Below are positions 1-11,000 of a stretch of 26,545 nucleotides of DNA, piece by piece (the stretch's first letter is position 1; each line of letters begins with the position of its first letter). The notes below the pieces were generated by a model, which was given only the letters and a program-made list of their open reading frames with translations, was not told where the DNA came from and ran no database searches. Source of the DNA: CAZJHX01 sp964545715 (GTDB lineage: Bacteria; Myxococcota_A; UBA9042; GCA-2863065); the NCBI GenBank assembly GCA_964545715.1, contig CAZJHX010000146.1, positions 1 through 26,545 on the forward strand, read 5' to 3'. A program made the position numbers and the translations under genes.

Positions 1-35
1 TCACCTCAGGCTCGAAGTATCCCGGATGGTCCTGC

Positions 36-1211
36 GTGTTCGGCGCAGGCGCACCCCTGCACCGCGCGGAGGCGCTCGTCGCTGCGGCGAGGGTTGGGGA
101 AGGCGCGCGGCGGGGCGGGGGGCGGGGGCGGGGCCCGGGGGCGTGGGGGGGGGGGCGGGGGGGGGCGGGGGCGTGGGGGGGGGGCGGGCCGGGCGGGGCG
201 CTGTGGGGGGCGGGCGACGACAGCACTTTCACCTATGTCGAGCCGCTCGCCAACGAGGAGGCCTGCTTTCGATGCCACTCTCCAGACGCCCCGATGCGCG
301 GCGCCGTCGCGGTGGTGCTTGATACCGGCGCCGAGGCCCGTCGCCGGCAGGATCTGGTGGCGCACAGCACGTGGTACGGGGTCTTTCTGGTGCTGATCGT
401 GCTGTGTGTGCTGTATCTGGGCCTCAGAATGACGGTGCTGCGGCCTGTGCGAATGTTGGAGCGCGCCGCTGAGCGGGTCGGACGAGGCGAGCTGGACGCC
501 CGAGTCCATCTGAACTCGCGAGACGAGATAGGCCGTCTCAGTCGCCGCTTCAACGACATGACACAAGGCCTGCAGGAGCGCCTGACGCTGAGCAAGTTCG
601 TGTCCCAGGACACGATGCGAACCGTCGCCGGCCAGACCGACGTGACGCGTGGCGGCAGCCGCACCGATGTCGCCGTACTCTTCTCGGACATTCGCGGCTT
701 CACGGCCTACTCGGATGGCCGGCAACCCGAGGAGGTCCTGGACATGCTGAATCACTACCTGCAGATCCAGGCCCACGTCGTGACCGCCAACGGCGGCGAC
801 ATCGACAAGTTTGTGGGAGACGGTCTCATGGCCGTGTTCTCCGGGCCCGATCGCGAGCGGCGCGCCGTCCGGTGCGGGGTCGACCTGGTTCGGGCGGTCG
901 CCACCGACCAGGCGGCGTCGCGGTCCGAGGACGACACGATCACGGTGGGGGTGGGAATCAGCACCGGTCCGGTCGTCGCGGGCGCCATGGGCGCAGAAGA
1001 GCGAATGGACTACACCGTCGTCGGCTCGACCGTGAACCTGGCGGCCCGGCTCTGCGCCGTCGCCCGCGCCGGGCAGGTGCTGGTCTCGGATGACGTCGCG
1101 CGCGGTGGCGGCGACGGCGTCGAGCTGGCTCGCCTCGACGCGGTGAATGTCAAAGGCTTCGCCGCGCCAATCGTTGTCTTTGAGGCTTCGCACCGCGGGA
1201 AGGGCGTGTAG
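36..1211 (+). CDS. HAMP-linked class III adenylate cyclase with a periplasmic haem-c motif, 5' end unreliable
   Basis: Predicted membrane-bound enzyme making cAMP from ATP. In this frame, residues 1-60 come from the G-rich tract and are not credible protein. Reliable sequence starts near residue 61. ACFRCH at residues 76-81 is a CxxCH c-type haem attachment motif (C77, C80, H81) in a context typical of haem-c sensor domains placed before a membrane helix. One transmembrane segment follows at about 113-134, then a HAMP domain at about 131-185. The catalytic domain (about 205-385) has the two metal Asp (D218 in FSDIRGF, D262 in GDGLMAVF), the adenine-selecting Lys/Asp pair (K258, D325), and the transition-state Asn/Arg (N334, R338). 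All class III catalytic residues are therefore present and ATP is the expected substrate. The frame is open to the left edge, so the true start is probably upstream or lost in the artefact. Nine bases separate it from the next gene. Confidence 0.85.
   Translation: MFGAGAPLHRAEALVAAARVGEGARRGGGRGRGPGAWGGGRGGAGAWGGGGPGGALWGAGDDSTFTYVEPLANEEACFRCHSPDAPMRGAVAVVLDTGAEARRRQDLVAHSTWYGVFLVLIVLCVLYLGLRMTVLRPVRMLERAAERVGRGELDARVHLNSRDEIGRLSRRFNDMTQGLQERLTLSKFVSQDTMRTVAGQTDVTRGGSRTDVAVLFSDIRGFTAYSDGRQPEEVLDMLNHYLQIQAHVVTANGGDIDKFVGDGLMAVFSGPDRERRAVRCGVDLVRAVATDQAASRSEDDTITVGVGISTGPVVAGAMGAEERMDYTVVGSTVNLAARLCAVARAGQVLVSDDVARGGGDGVELARLDAVNVKGFAAPIVVFEASHRGKGV
102..216. other. A-free, extremely G-rich tract, suspected assembly or sequencing artefact
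   Basis: This 115-base stretch contains no A at all and only a few T and C, with runs of up to about twelve G. It encodes only Gly, Ala, Arg, Pro and Trp in the cyclase frame. Normal coding sequence resumes abruptly at about position 217. The base composition is unlike any other part of the window. Poly-G read tails from two-colour sequencing chemistry, or a collapsed low-complexity contig end, would give this pattern. A genuine G-quadruplex-forming sequence is the alternative. Everything to its left (1-101) may be wrongly joined. Confidence 0.7.
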
Positions 1212-1220
1212 AGTACGGCC

Positions 1221-2137
1221 GTGCATATAAGACTTGCGAAAGCTCTGGTAGTCGTGTCGGTGCTCACGACGGCCCCGCAGGCCCACGGTGAGGAGGTCGG
1301 CGTGCTGGTCAGTCGCCTTCGCGCCGAGGTCGACCTGGTCCGCCAGGAGATGGGGCGCGCGAAGGTCGCGCCGATCGGGTTCCAGGTCATCCAGGCCAGC
1401 GAAGCGGCCGTGTATGAATCGGGCTTGACCCTTCATCGCAAGGCGGACCTGCTGACCGCTGAGACGACACGGCAACGGGGTATCCCGATATCGCTTGTGA
1501 CCGGCGCCCCCGGGCGGGCCGATTGCATCTCCGTTGTGAGCGCTGCCCTGGCCCGCGTGCGCGTACTGAAGTCGGCGCTTGGGATCACCGAGCGGTCCGT
1601 GATGCCATCCAATCCTCCGGTCTCCACCGGCGACGTGCTGCGAGACATCATCCGCGCCAACCGCGAGCTGAACGGGCTGATGGACCGCCGGTTTGCCCCT
1701 AGCGACGTGTACGCTGAGGTGACGGTGGGCATCTCCTACGCCGCCAGGCTGCTGAGCCGGCATCCGGGAGCGCGGCAGATCCCGACGGCGCCGGAATTTG
1801 AGCGGCGGAAGAGGCCTCTGGACGTGTTGCGGCGCCTGCTGCGCTGCCTGGAGATCGTGGCGCCGCTCGTTCGGGACGCGGGTGCTGAGCTGGTCGCGTT
1901 GAAGCTGCCGGACCAGATGGACGTGGTCGTGGCCCCCAGCGACGTGTTTGATGTGGCGGTGATCGTCACCGGCGCCTTGCGGGCTACGTACGTGCACTCG
2001 AGCGATAACGCCGTCGTCCGACGCGTCTTCCACCCGGGCCGGAAGCTGCCGGCTCACGTATTTCAGCGCGTTGGCCTGCTGGAGCGCCAGCTCGTGGAGC
2101 TGCAGCGCCTCCGCGCGGCACAGGATTCCGAGGGTCC

Positions 2138-2141
<4 letters not shown>
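1221..2141 (+). CDS. Exported helical protein of unknown function between cyclase and hybrid kinase
   Basis: I do not recognise the family. The 306-residue product begins at a GTG codon with a clear Sec signal peptide: HIRLAK, a hydrophobic stretch, then cleavage probably after APQAHG near residue 23. The mature part looks almost entirely alpha-helical, has no further membrane span and has only two cysteines. No catalytic motif is evident. It starts 9 bp after the cyclase, and its TGA stop overlaps the GTG start of the hybrid kinase (GTGA). The three genes are therefore probably co-transcribed, and the last two translationally coupled. A periplasmic partner for the sensor domain of the cyclase or the kinase is a reasonable inference from position only. 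Confidence 0.75.
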
Positions 2142-5229
<3,088 letters not shown>

Positions 5230-5233
<4 letters not shown>

Positions 5234-6315
5234 GCCGGTAGTGAAAACGTGAACGTCGAGCCCACGCCGGGCGTCGCGTCTACGGAGATCCGGCCTCCAT
5301 TCCACTGAACAAGCCGCCGGCATATGGCCAGCCCCAGTCCGTCGCCGGGCTGCTCGGTGGCATCGCCGCGCCAGAAGATGTCGAACACTCGCCTGCGGGC
5401 GTCAGCGCGCAAACCGGGCCCGTTGTCGGAGACGGAGATCGTCACCGTGTGCTCGTCGCAATGTGCCTGGATGCGGATCACACAGGAGCGCGCCCGGTCG
5501 CGATATCGGATGGCGTTCTCGATCAGATGCTGGAAGACCCGCTGTATGTGGGCGCCGTCCGCCATCGCGACGCCCAGCGGCTGGTGAATTATCTCGGTGC
5601 CGCTGCCGACGATTTGTGGCGACAACCTCATCAATGCGCCGTCGACCTGAGCGTCGAGGTCGATTTCGGCCGCGATTGGCTGCTTGCTGGTCTCGCTGCT
5701 GTACTTGAGCAGGGCATTGATGAGGCGGCGCATACCACCGGCTCCGTTGTGGATCTGCCGCAGCCACAATAATTCGCGATCGGTCAGGCGACCGGCTAGC
5801 TGCTCGCTCAGAAGCTGCGCAAAGCTGGTGACGCCGCGCACGGAGGGGCGCAGGTCGTGGGCCACCATCTCGGCAAGCTGGGATAGCTGCTCATTGGCGT
5901 GTTGGAGTTCAACGGCCTTCTCGGCTAGCTGCTTCTGGGCTGCCTGGAGCTGCAAATCGGCGCGTCGCCGGTCGGTCAGGTCGCACATGGTGACCATCAG
6001 ATGGGACGGGTGCTCGGGCGCCAGCGGGACGACATCCGTGAGATACCACACGCGCCCGTCGGCTGAACTAAAGCCTCGGATCTCAACGCTGGTCGGCTGC
6101 CCGCTCTCGATGGCCTGCAGAAACGCCGCTCGCACGCGTTGAACCGCGTCAGGCTCGACGAGACGTGAAAACGAGCGCCCGATGAGCTCCTTGTGCGGCA
6201 TGTCTTGAGGCACGCGATTGGCCCACAACACGGTGCCGTCCGGGGCGATGATGGTGAGAAAGCCCGGCAGGGCGCTCAGCAGATTCAGATCAGGTGTCCA
6301 TTGTGTGTCGGTCAC
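5230..6315 (-). CDS. Soluble PAS sensor histidine kinase
   Basis: A cytoplasmic kinase of 361 residues with no membrane segment. A PAS domain (about 10-115) is followed by a coiled coil (about 115-148) and a HisKA-type dimerisation domain with phospho-His H153 in MVAHDLRPSVRG. This HDLR motif resembles the bacteriophytochrome-type kinases, though Pro and the next residue are swapped relative to the usual HDLRxPL. The HATPase domain has N-box N267 (LIENAIRYR), G1 DNGPG (297-301) and G2 GDGLGLA (324-330). A GTG start at 6315 is preceded by a GGAGA ribosome-binding site. The gene is tail-to-tail with the hybrid kinase and divergent from the two NarL-like regulators, which suggests a functional unit. 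Those regulators, however, lack the normal phosphoacceptor Asp. Confidence 0.9.
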
Positions 6316-6572
6316 GGGTCATGTCTCCATCAGTCCAAGGGTTTGAGCGCACCCTACGAGCTGGAGCAAGGGGTAGGCCAGTTGCAGAAACGCTGCGCTG
6401 CCATCCAGTGATGCATGAGCGGCGCCGCGCCGCGTAACATGGTGATGCACTGGGACGTATCTTGGCTGTCTCGGTGTAACGCCTAGTGTCGTTCAGTTTT
6501 GAGCTGATGAGGACGATTGTGGTGCAGTGGTGCGATTGGGGCGATGGCACATGCGGTGCAACCAATCCAGGC
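6316..6572. promoter_or_regulatory. Divergent intergenic region with an inverted repeat, candidate operator/promoter
   Basis: This 257-bp gap separates the start codons of the minus-strand kinase and the first plus-strand regulator, so it should contain both promoters. CCAGTG (6405-6410) and CACTGG (6448-6453) are inverted copies flanking the ten-base palindrome GCGGCGCCGC. GTGATGCA also occurs twice in direct orientation (6408-6415 and 6442-6449). A weak sigma-70-like pair, TTGGCT (6462-6467) and TAGTGT (6484-6489) with a 16-bp spacer, lies just downstream on the plus strand. The repeats are seen directly; their function is only inferred. No consensus operator is recognised. Confidence 0.3.
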
Positions 6573-7250
6573 ATGAGCCCTCTCACACCAGCCCGCGTGT
6601 TATTGGTCGACGATCAGCCCATAGTGCTGCGTGGCCTGTCCGCCCTGATGGAGACGTGCACGGACCTCGACGTGGTCTCCGCCGTCTCGGATCGCCGGGA
6701 GGCGATTCGGTTGATCTCGGCGCTGGGCGTCGACCTGGTCGTCACCGAGCTGTGCATCGACCACACGGTGGCCTTTGATCTGATCGGGCACGCCGCCGCG
6801 GCCGGCGCGCGAGTCCTCGTGCTGTCGCATCAGTCGGAGTGGCTGTTTGCCGAGCACGCCGTGCGCGCAGGGGCGCGAGGCTATGTGGAGAAGACGGCGG
6901 AGGCGCCCGACATTGTCGCGGCCTGCCGTCGTGTCATTGACGGTCATATGGAGCTGAGCGACGACCTGTCGCAGCGCCTGCTCGAGCGGCAGCCCGTGAT
7001 GCGCCATGGACTGCAGGCGCTGACGCCGCGCGAGCTTCAGGTGCTCCGTCTTCTGGGGGCCGGACGGTCGACCGCAGAGATCGGTGAGGCGCTGTGCATC
7101 AGCGAGAAGACCGTGTCCAGCCACCATGCCACCCTGCGCCGAAAACTGGGGGCACGGAGTCGCAGTGAGCTGTTTCGCTGGGCCGTTGGATATGTCTTGT
7201 GCGGAGGCGTCGTCGCGGAAGTCGCTGCTGCCTATAGGGGAAACACTTAG
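6573..7250 (+). CDS. NarL/LuxR-type response regulator with Glu in place of the phosphoacceptor Asp
   Basis: A DNA-binding transcription regulator of about 225 residues from ATG 6573 (MSPLTPARVLLVDDQP). A longer in-frame start at 6486 would add 29 residues unlike any receiver and is less likely, although no good ribosome-binding site marks either start. The receiver domain (about 7-122) keeps the acidic pair D13/D14, the Ser of the switch (S85) and K107. The position that should hold the phosphorylated Asp (DLVVTEL) is Glu, E59. The GerE/LuxR helix-turn-helix follows (LTPRELQVLRLLGAGRSTAE onward, with EKTVSSHH as the recognition-helix region). Glu at this site often mimics the phosphorylated state, so the protein may act without a kinase. 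It is divergent from the PAS kinase and precedes a paralogue. Confidence 0.9.
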   Translation: MSPLTPARVLLVDDQPIVLRGLSALMETCTDLDVVSAVSDRREAIRLISALGVDLVVTELCIDHTVAFDLIGHAAAAGARVLVLSHQSEWLFAEHAVRAGARGYVEKTAEAPDIVAACRRVIDGHMELSDDLSQRLLERQPVMRHGLQALTPRELQVLRLLGAGRSTAEIGEALCISEKTVSSHHATLRRKLGARSRSELFRWAVGYVLCGGVVAEVAAAYRGNT

Positions 7251-7311
7251 GCGAGAAACCTCGCTGCCCCGATTTTGCATTGTTCGTGGCCGTGATCTCA
7301 TTTGAGACGGC

Positions 7312-7319
7312 AGAAGGAG
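7312..7319 (+). promoter_or_regulatory. Strong Shine-Dalgarno that fixes a TTG start
   Basis: AGAAGGAG lies 7 bases before TTG 7327 and decides that rare start codon for the second regulator. There is no ATG or GTG in the same frame before the receiver domain begins. Confidence 0.7.
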
Positions 7320-7326
7320 TCTGTGG

Positions 7327-8001
7327 TTGGAACGTCTGAAGACAGAAGGGTGCCGCGTATTGGTCGTCGATGGCCATCCCGTGGCTGCGCGCGGGATGCT
7401 TGGTGCCTTGGAAGGTTCTGGAACCGTGAGCACCGGCGTTGAGGCGGTCACCGCCGCCGACGCGATCGCCATGGCGGCGTCGGAGTCGCCCGACCTGATC
7501 GTCTCCGAGTTGGTGCTCGACGGCGTCGTGGAGCTGCCCGTGATCACGCGGCTGGCGACGCACGCACCTGTCCTGGTCTTCAGCGCGTTTGACGAGCGCG
7601 TGTTCGCGTCACGAGCGATCAGGGCTGGGGCGCGCGGCTACCTGATGAAGAGCGCGCCTCTCGACGAGCTGTCTGAAGCGGCCCAGGCTGTTATCGCCGG
7701 CCGGCTGTACGTCAGCACGAGGATGACGGCCAAGATGGTCGCGCAGGCGGCCGGGCGTCCGCAGCATCAGCCCTCCGTCAGCGAGGTCGAGAAGCTGACC
7801 GATCGCGAGCTGCAGGTCATGTTGCTTATCGGGCAGGCCCAACGCACCGGCCGCATCGCGGAGCTGCTGGGTGTCAGCGTCAAGACCGTGGAGACCCATC
7901 GCTCCGCCATCAAACGCAAGCTTGGTCTGGATAGCGGGCCTGAGCTGATGCGCTACGCCGTTTCGTGGAACCTGACCGGGGTCGGCGACACCGGCTCCTG
8001 A
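7327..8001 (+). CDS. Second NarL/LuxR-type regulator with a degenerate receiver (Asp to Glu, acidic pocket altered)
   Basis: A 224-residue paralogue of the preceding regulator, starting at TTG with a strong ribosome-binding site. The receiver domain (about 10-122) has VVDGHP where VVDDHP is usual, so one residue of the Mg-binding acidic pair is Gly (G16). The phosphoacceptor position in DLIVSEL is Glu, E61. The switch Ser (S86) and Lys (K98) are retained. The C-terminal GerE/LuxR helix-turn-helix is intact (TDRELQVMLLIGQAQRTGRI, then VSVKTVETHRSAIKRKLG). With both a metal ligand and the phospho-site replaced, normal phosphorylation is unlikely. It is separated by 76 bp from the first regulator and lies 69 bp before the cysteine-rich lipoprotein gene, which it might control (inference from position). 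Confidence 0.9.
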   Translation: MERLKTEGCRVLVVDGHPVAARGMLGALEGSGTVSTGVEAVTAADAIAMAASESPDLIVSELVLDGVVELPVITRLATHAPVLVFSAFDERVFASRAIRAGARGYLMKSAPLDELSEAAQAVIAGRLYVSTRMTAKMVAQAAGRPQHQPSVSEVEKLTDRELQVMLLIGQAQRTGRIAELLGVSVKTVETHRSAIKRKLGLDSGPELMRYAVSWNLTGVGDTGS

Positions 8002-8070
8002 CCCGCACGCGCGCGTCCTGCCGCCGCGCTTTCCCCGCAGCCTGCCGGTTTGAGATGGTAGGCTTGCGCC

Positions 8071-11000
8071 ATGGCAAGACATTTTCAGTTCGGTGTTGTG
8101 GCGCTCGTTTTTGCGGCCCTGGCGGCCGCTGGTTGCGGTGATCCCGGCGCTCGGGTCGTGGATGACCCGTTCAAGGCGCCGGGGGGCGGCTGGTGGCGGT
8201 GACCCCGGCGCGCGGGGCGGGCAGCCCCCGCTCACGGCGCCGGCGGACGTGGCCACGTACACGCCCGGTCCGGGCCCCGATACGAGCACGAACACGGACA
8301 ACCCACCGCCGACGGGCGACAGCTGCGCGGGGGTGTGTGGCGTGGCTTCGGCGACGGCGGGCTGTGGGTGCGACAACGCGTGTCACGAGCGCGGTGACTG
8401 CTGCACCGACAAGATTCAGCTGTGTGGGCCGTACAAGCCGCCGGCGCCTACCGCCAAAGACAGCTGCAAGGGATGGTGCGGTCACAAGGCGCCGTCCGGA
8501 AACTGCGCCTGCAGCAACAAGTGCCACGAGGAGGGCAACTGCTGCGCGGACAAAGAGCAGTGGTGCGGGCCGTACGAGCCGCCCAACAGCGACGTCAAGA
8601 ACACGTGCAAGGGATACTGCGGCGGCGAGGCGCCGGGGGGCTGCTGGTGCCACAACGCGTGCCACGAGAACGGGACCTGCTGCCCGGACAAGACCGACTT
8701 CTGCGGCGACTACAAGCCGCCGCCCCCGCCGGCGTCTGAGAGCTGCAATGGCAAGTGCGGTGGGACCGCGGCGAGCGGATGCGGCTGCGACAACGCATGT
8801 CACGACGCCGGCTCCTGCTGTGGAGACAAGGAGCTGTTCTGCGGGCCGTACAAGCCGCCGCCACCGCCGCCGACCGAGACGTGCAAAGGCATCTGCGGCG
8901 GGCAGGCGATCAGCGGCTGCTGGTGCAACAACGAGTGCCACAACAACGGCAACTGCTGCCAGGACAAGGAGCTGTTCTGTGGGCCGTACAAGCCGCCGCC
9001 TGCGGCCGACAGCTGTCAGGGCATCTGCGGGCAGGCGGCGCCGTCCGGGTGCTGGTGCAACAACGATTGCCACGTTGACGACAACTGCTGCCCCGACAAG
9101 GTCGCCAAATGCGGGCCGTACAAGCCGCCGGAGGAGCCGGCAGCCGACAGCTGCGTAGGCATCTGCGGGCAGCAGGCGGATAGCGGGTGCTGGTGTCACA
9201 ACGACTGCACGCCGGAGGGCAACTGCTGTGCGGACAAGCTGCTGGTGTGCGGGCCGTACAAGCCGCCGCCGCCGGATGAGTCGCTGAGCTGCGTGGGCAT
9301 CTGCGGGCAGGAGGCGCCGGGCGGGTGCGCATGCAACGACGCGTGCCACGCGGCGGGCAACTGCTGCGAGGACAAGGAGGCCCAGTGTGGCGCCGCGCCG
9401 GACAGCTGCAAGGATAGGTGCGGTGAGGAGGCGCCGAGTGGGTGCTCGTGTGTCGACGGTTGCGAGGCGGACGGCTCCTGCTGCGCGGACAAGGCGGACC
9501 TGTGCGGGACCCCCGGCGACCTGGAAGAGGGCACCTGCGAGGGCAACTGTGACAAGCAGACGCCGCAGGGGTGCTGGTGCGACGCCACGTGCGAGCAGTA
9601 CGACGACTGCTGCGCCGACAAGGGGACGTTCTGCGGTGACGAGCCGCCGCCGCCCGCGGGGAGCTGCGAGGGCCTGTGTGGTCTGCAGACGCCGGAGGGC
9701 TGCTGGTGCGGCGAGAACTGCGAGCAATACGACGACTGCTGCCCGGACAAGGTGGAGAAATGCGGCGCGGGGGATCCCGTGGACGAGGCCAGCTGCGCCG
9801 GGATCTGTGGCGAGCAGGCGGCCAGCGGGTGCTGGTGTGACGACACGTGCGAGGACAGCGGTGACTGCTGCCAGGACAAGGCGGCGACGTGCGGCGAGAC
9901 GACGTGCGAGAAGCTGGGACATGCCCAGGGCGAGTGCTCGGGCTTCTTGAACGGCAGCATGTGCGGCGAAGACGGCAACCCGTACGACTGTCAGACGCTG
10001 GAGGGATACGGCCTGAAGTGCTGGGTGCAGACGGCGACCTGCGCGGAGTCCGAGAAGTGCTCGGATCCGCTGGGCCCGACAGGGGCGCACTGCGAGTCGG
10101 ATCCGGCCAGCCCGCTGAACAGCTGCGTGGACAAGTGCGGGGGCCAGGCGCCCGGTGGCTGCTGGTGCGACAACAACTGTGAGCAGGCCGGCGACTGTTG
10201 CCCGGACAAGGAGAGCGCGTGCGGGGAGACGACGTGCGCGGACCTGGGCTACCCGCTGGGCTCGTGCAGCGGCTTCCTGAACGGCAGCAAATGCGAGGAG
10301 TGCCATCCTTACGAGTGCCAGACCAAGGCCGGCCTGAAGTGCTGGGTGCAGACCGACACCTGCGGCGAGGCGGAGAAGTGCGTGGACCCCTTCGGGCCGA
10401 CGGGTGCGCACTGCGAGACCGACCCTGACAACGATCTCAACAGCTGCGCGGGCAAGTGCGGTGAGCAGGCCGCCGGTGGATGCTGGTGCGACAAATCGTG
10501 CGCCCAGAACGGGGACTGCTGCCCGGACAAGGTCGAGGCGTGCGGGGAGACCACGTGCGAGGACCTGGGTTACACCCTGGGCAGCTGCGGGCTGTTCAGC
10601 GGCAGCAAGTGCGAGGACAACCAGCCGTATGCCTGCCAGGAGGTCGCCGGGATGGACTGCTGGGTGCAGACCGAGGTGTGCGGCGAAGGTCAGACATGCA
10701 AGGACCCGTTCGGACCGAGCAGCGCCAAGTGCGAGACGGACCCGGACAACGAGCTGAACAGCTGCGCGGGCAAGTGCGGCGGCCAGGCGGCCGGGGGCTG
10801 CTGGTGCGACGATCAGTGTGATCAGAACGGGGACTGCTGCCCGGACAAGGAAGACCAATGCGGCAAGACGACCTGTGAGGACCTGAGCTACGCGCTGGGC
10901 AGCTGTGGCTTCTTGAGCGGCAGCAAATGCGAGGGCGGACAGCCCTATGAGTGTCAGGACGTGGGCAGCCTCGATTGCTGGGTGCAGACCGCCACCTGCG

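Noticed and set aside
6486..6572. Longer N terminus for the first NarL-type regulator
   Set aside because: The extra 29 residues precede the receiver domain and look like non-coding sequence; ATG 6573 gives the usual spacing to the first receiver strand.
8093..8190. GTG 8093 as start of the cysteine-rich protein in the body frame
   Set aside because: The resulting N terminus has no signal sequence, whereas ATG 8071 in the other frame gives a perfect lipoprotein leader. A one-base indel explains both.
8171..10858. Minus-strand open frame of 895 codons opposite the cysteine-rich gene
   Set aside because: Its repeats are the mirror of the SMB-like repeats; composition is Ala/Arg/Val-rich with no start context or domain.
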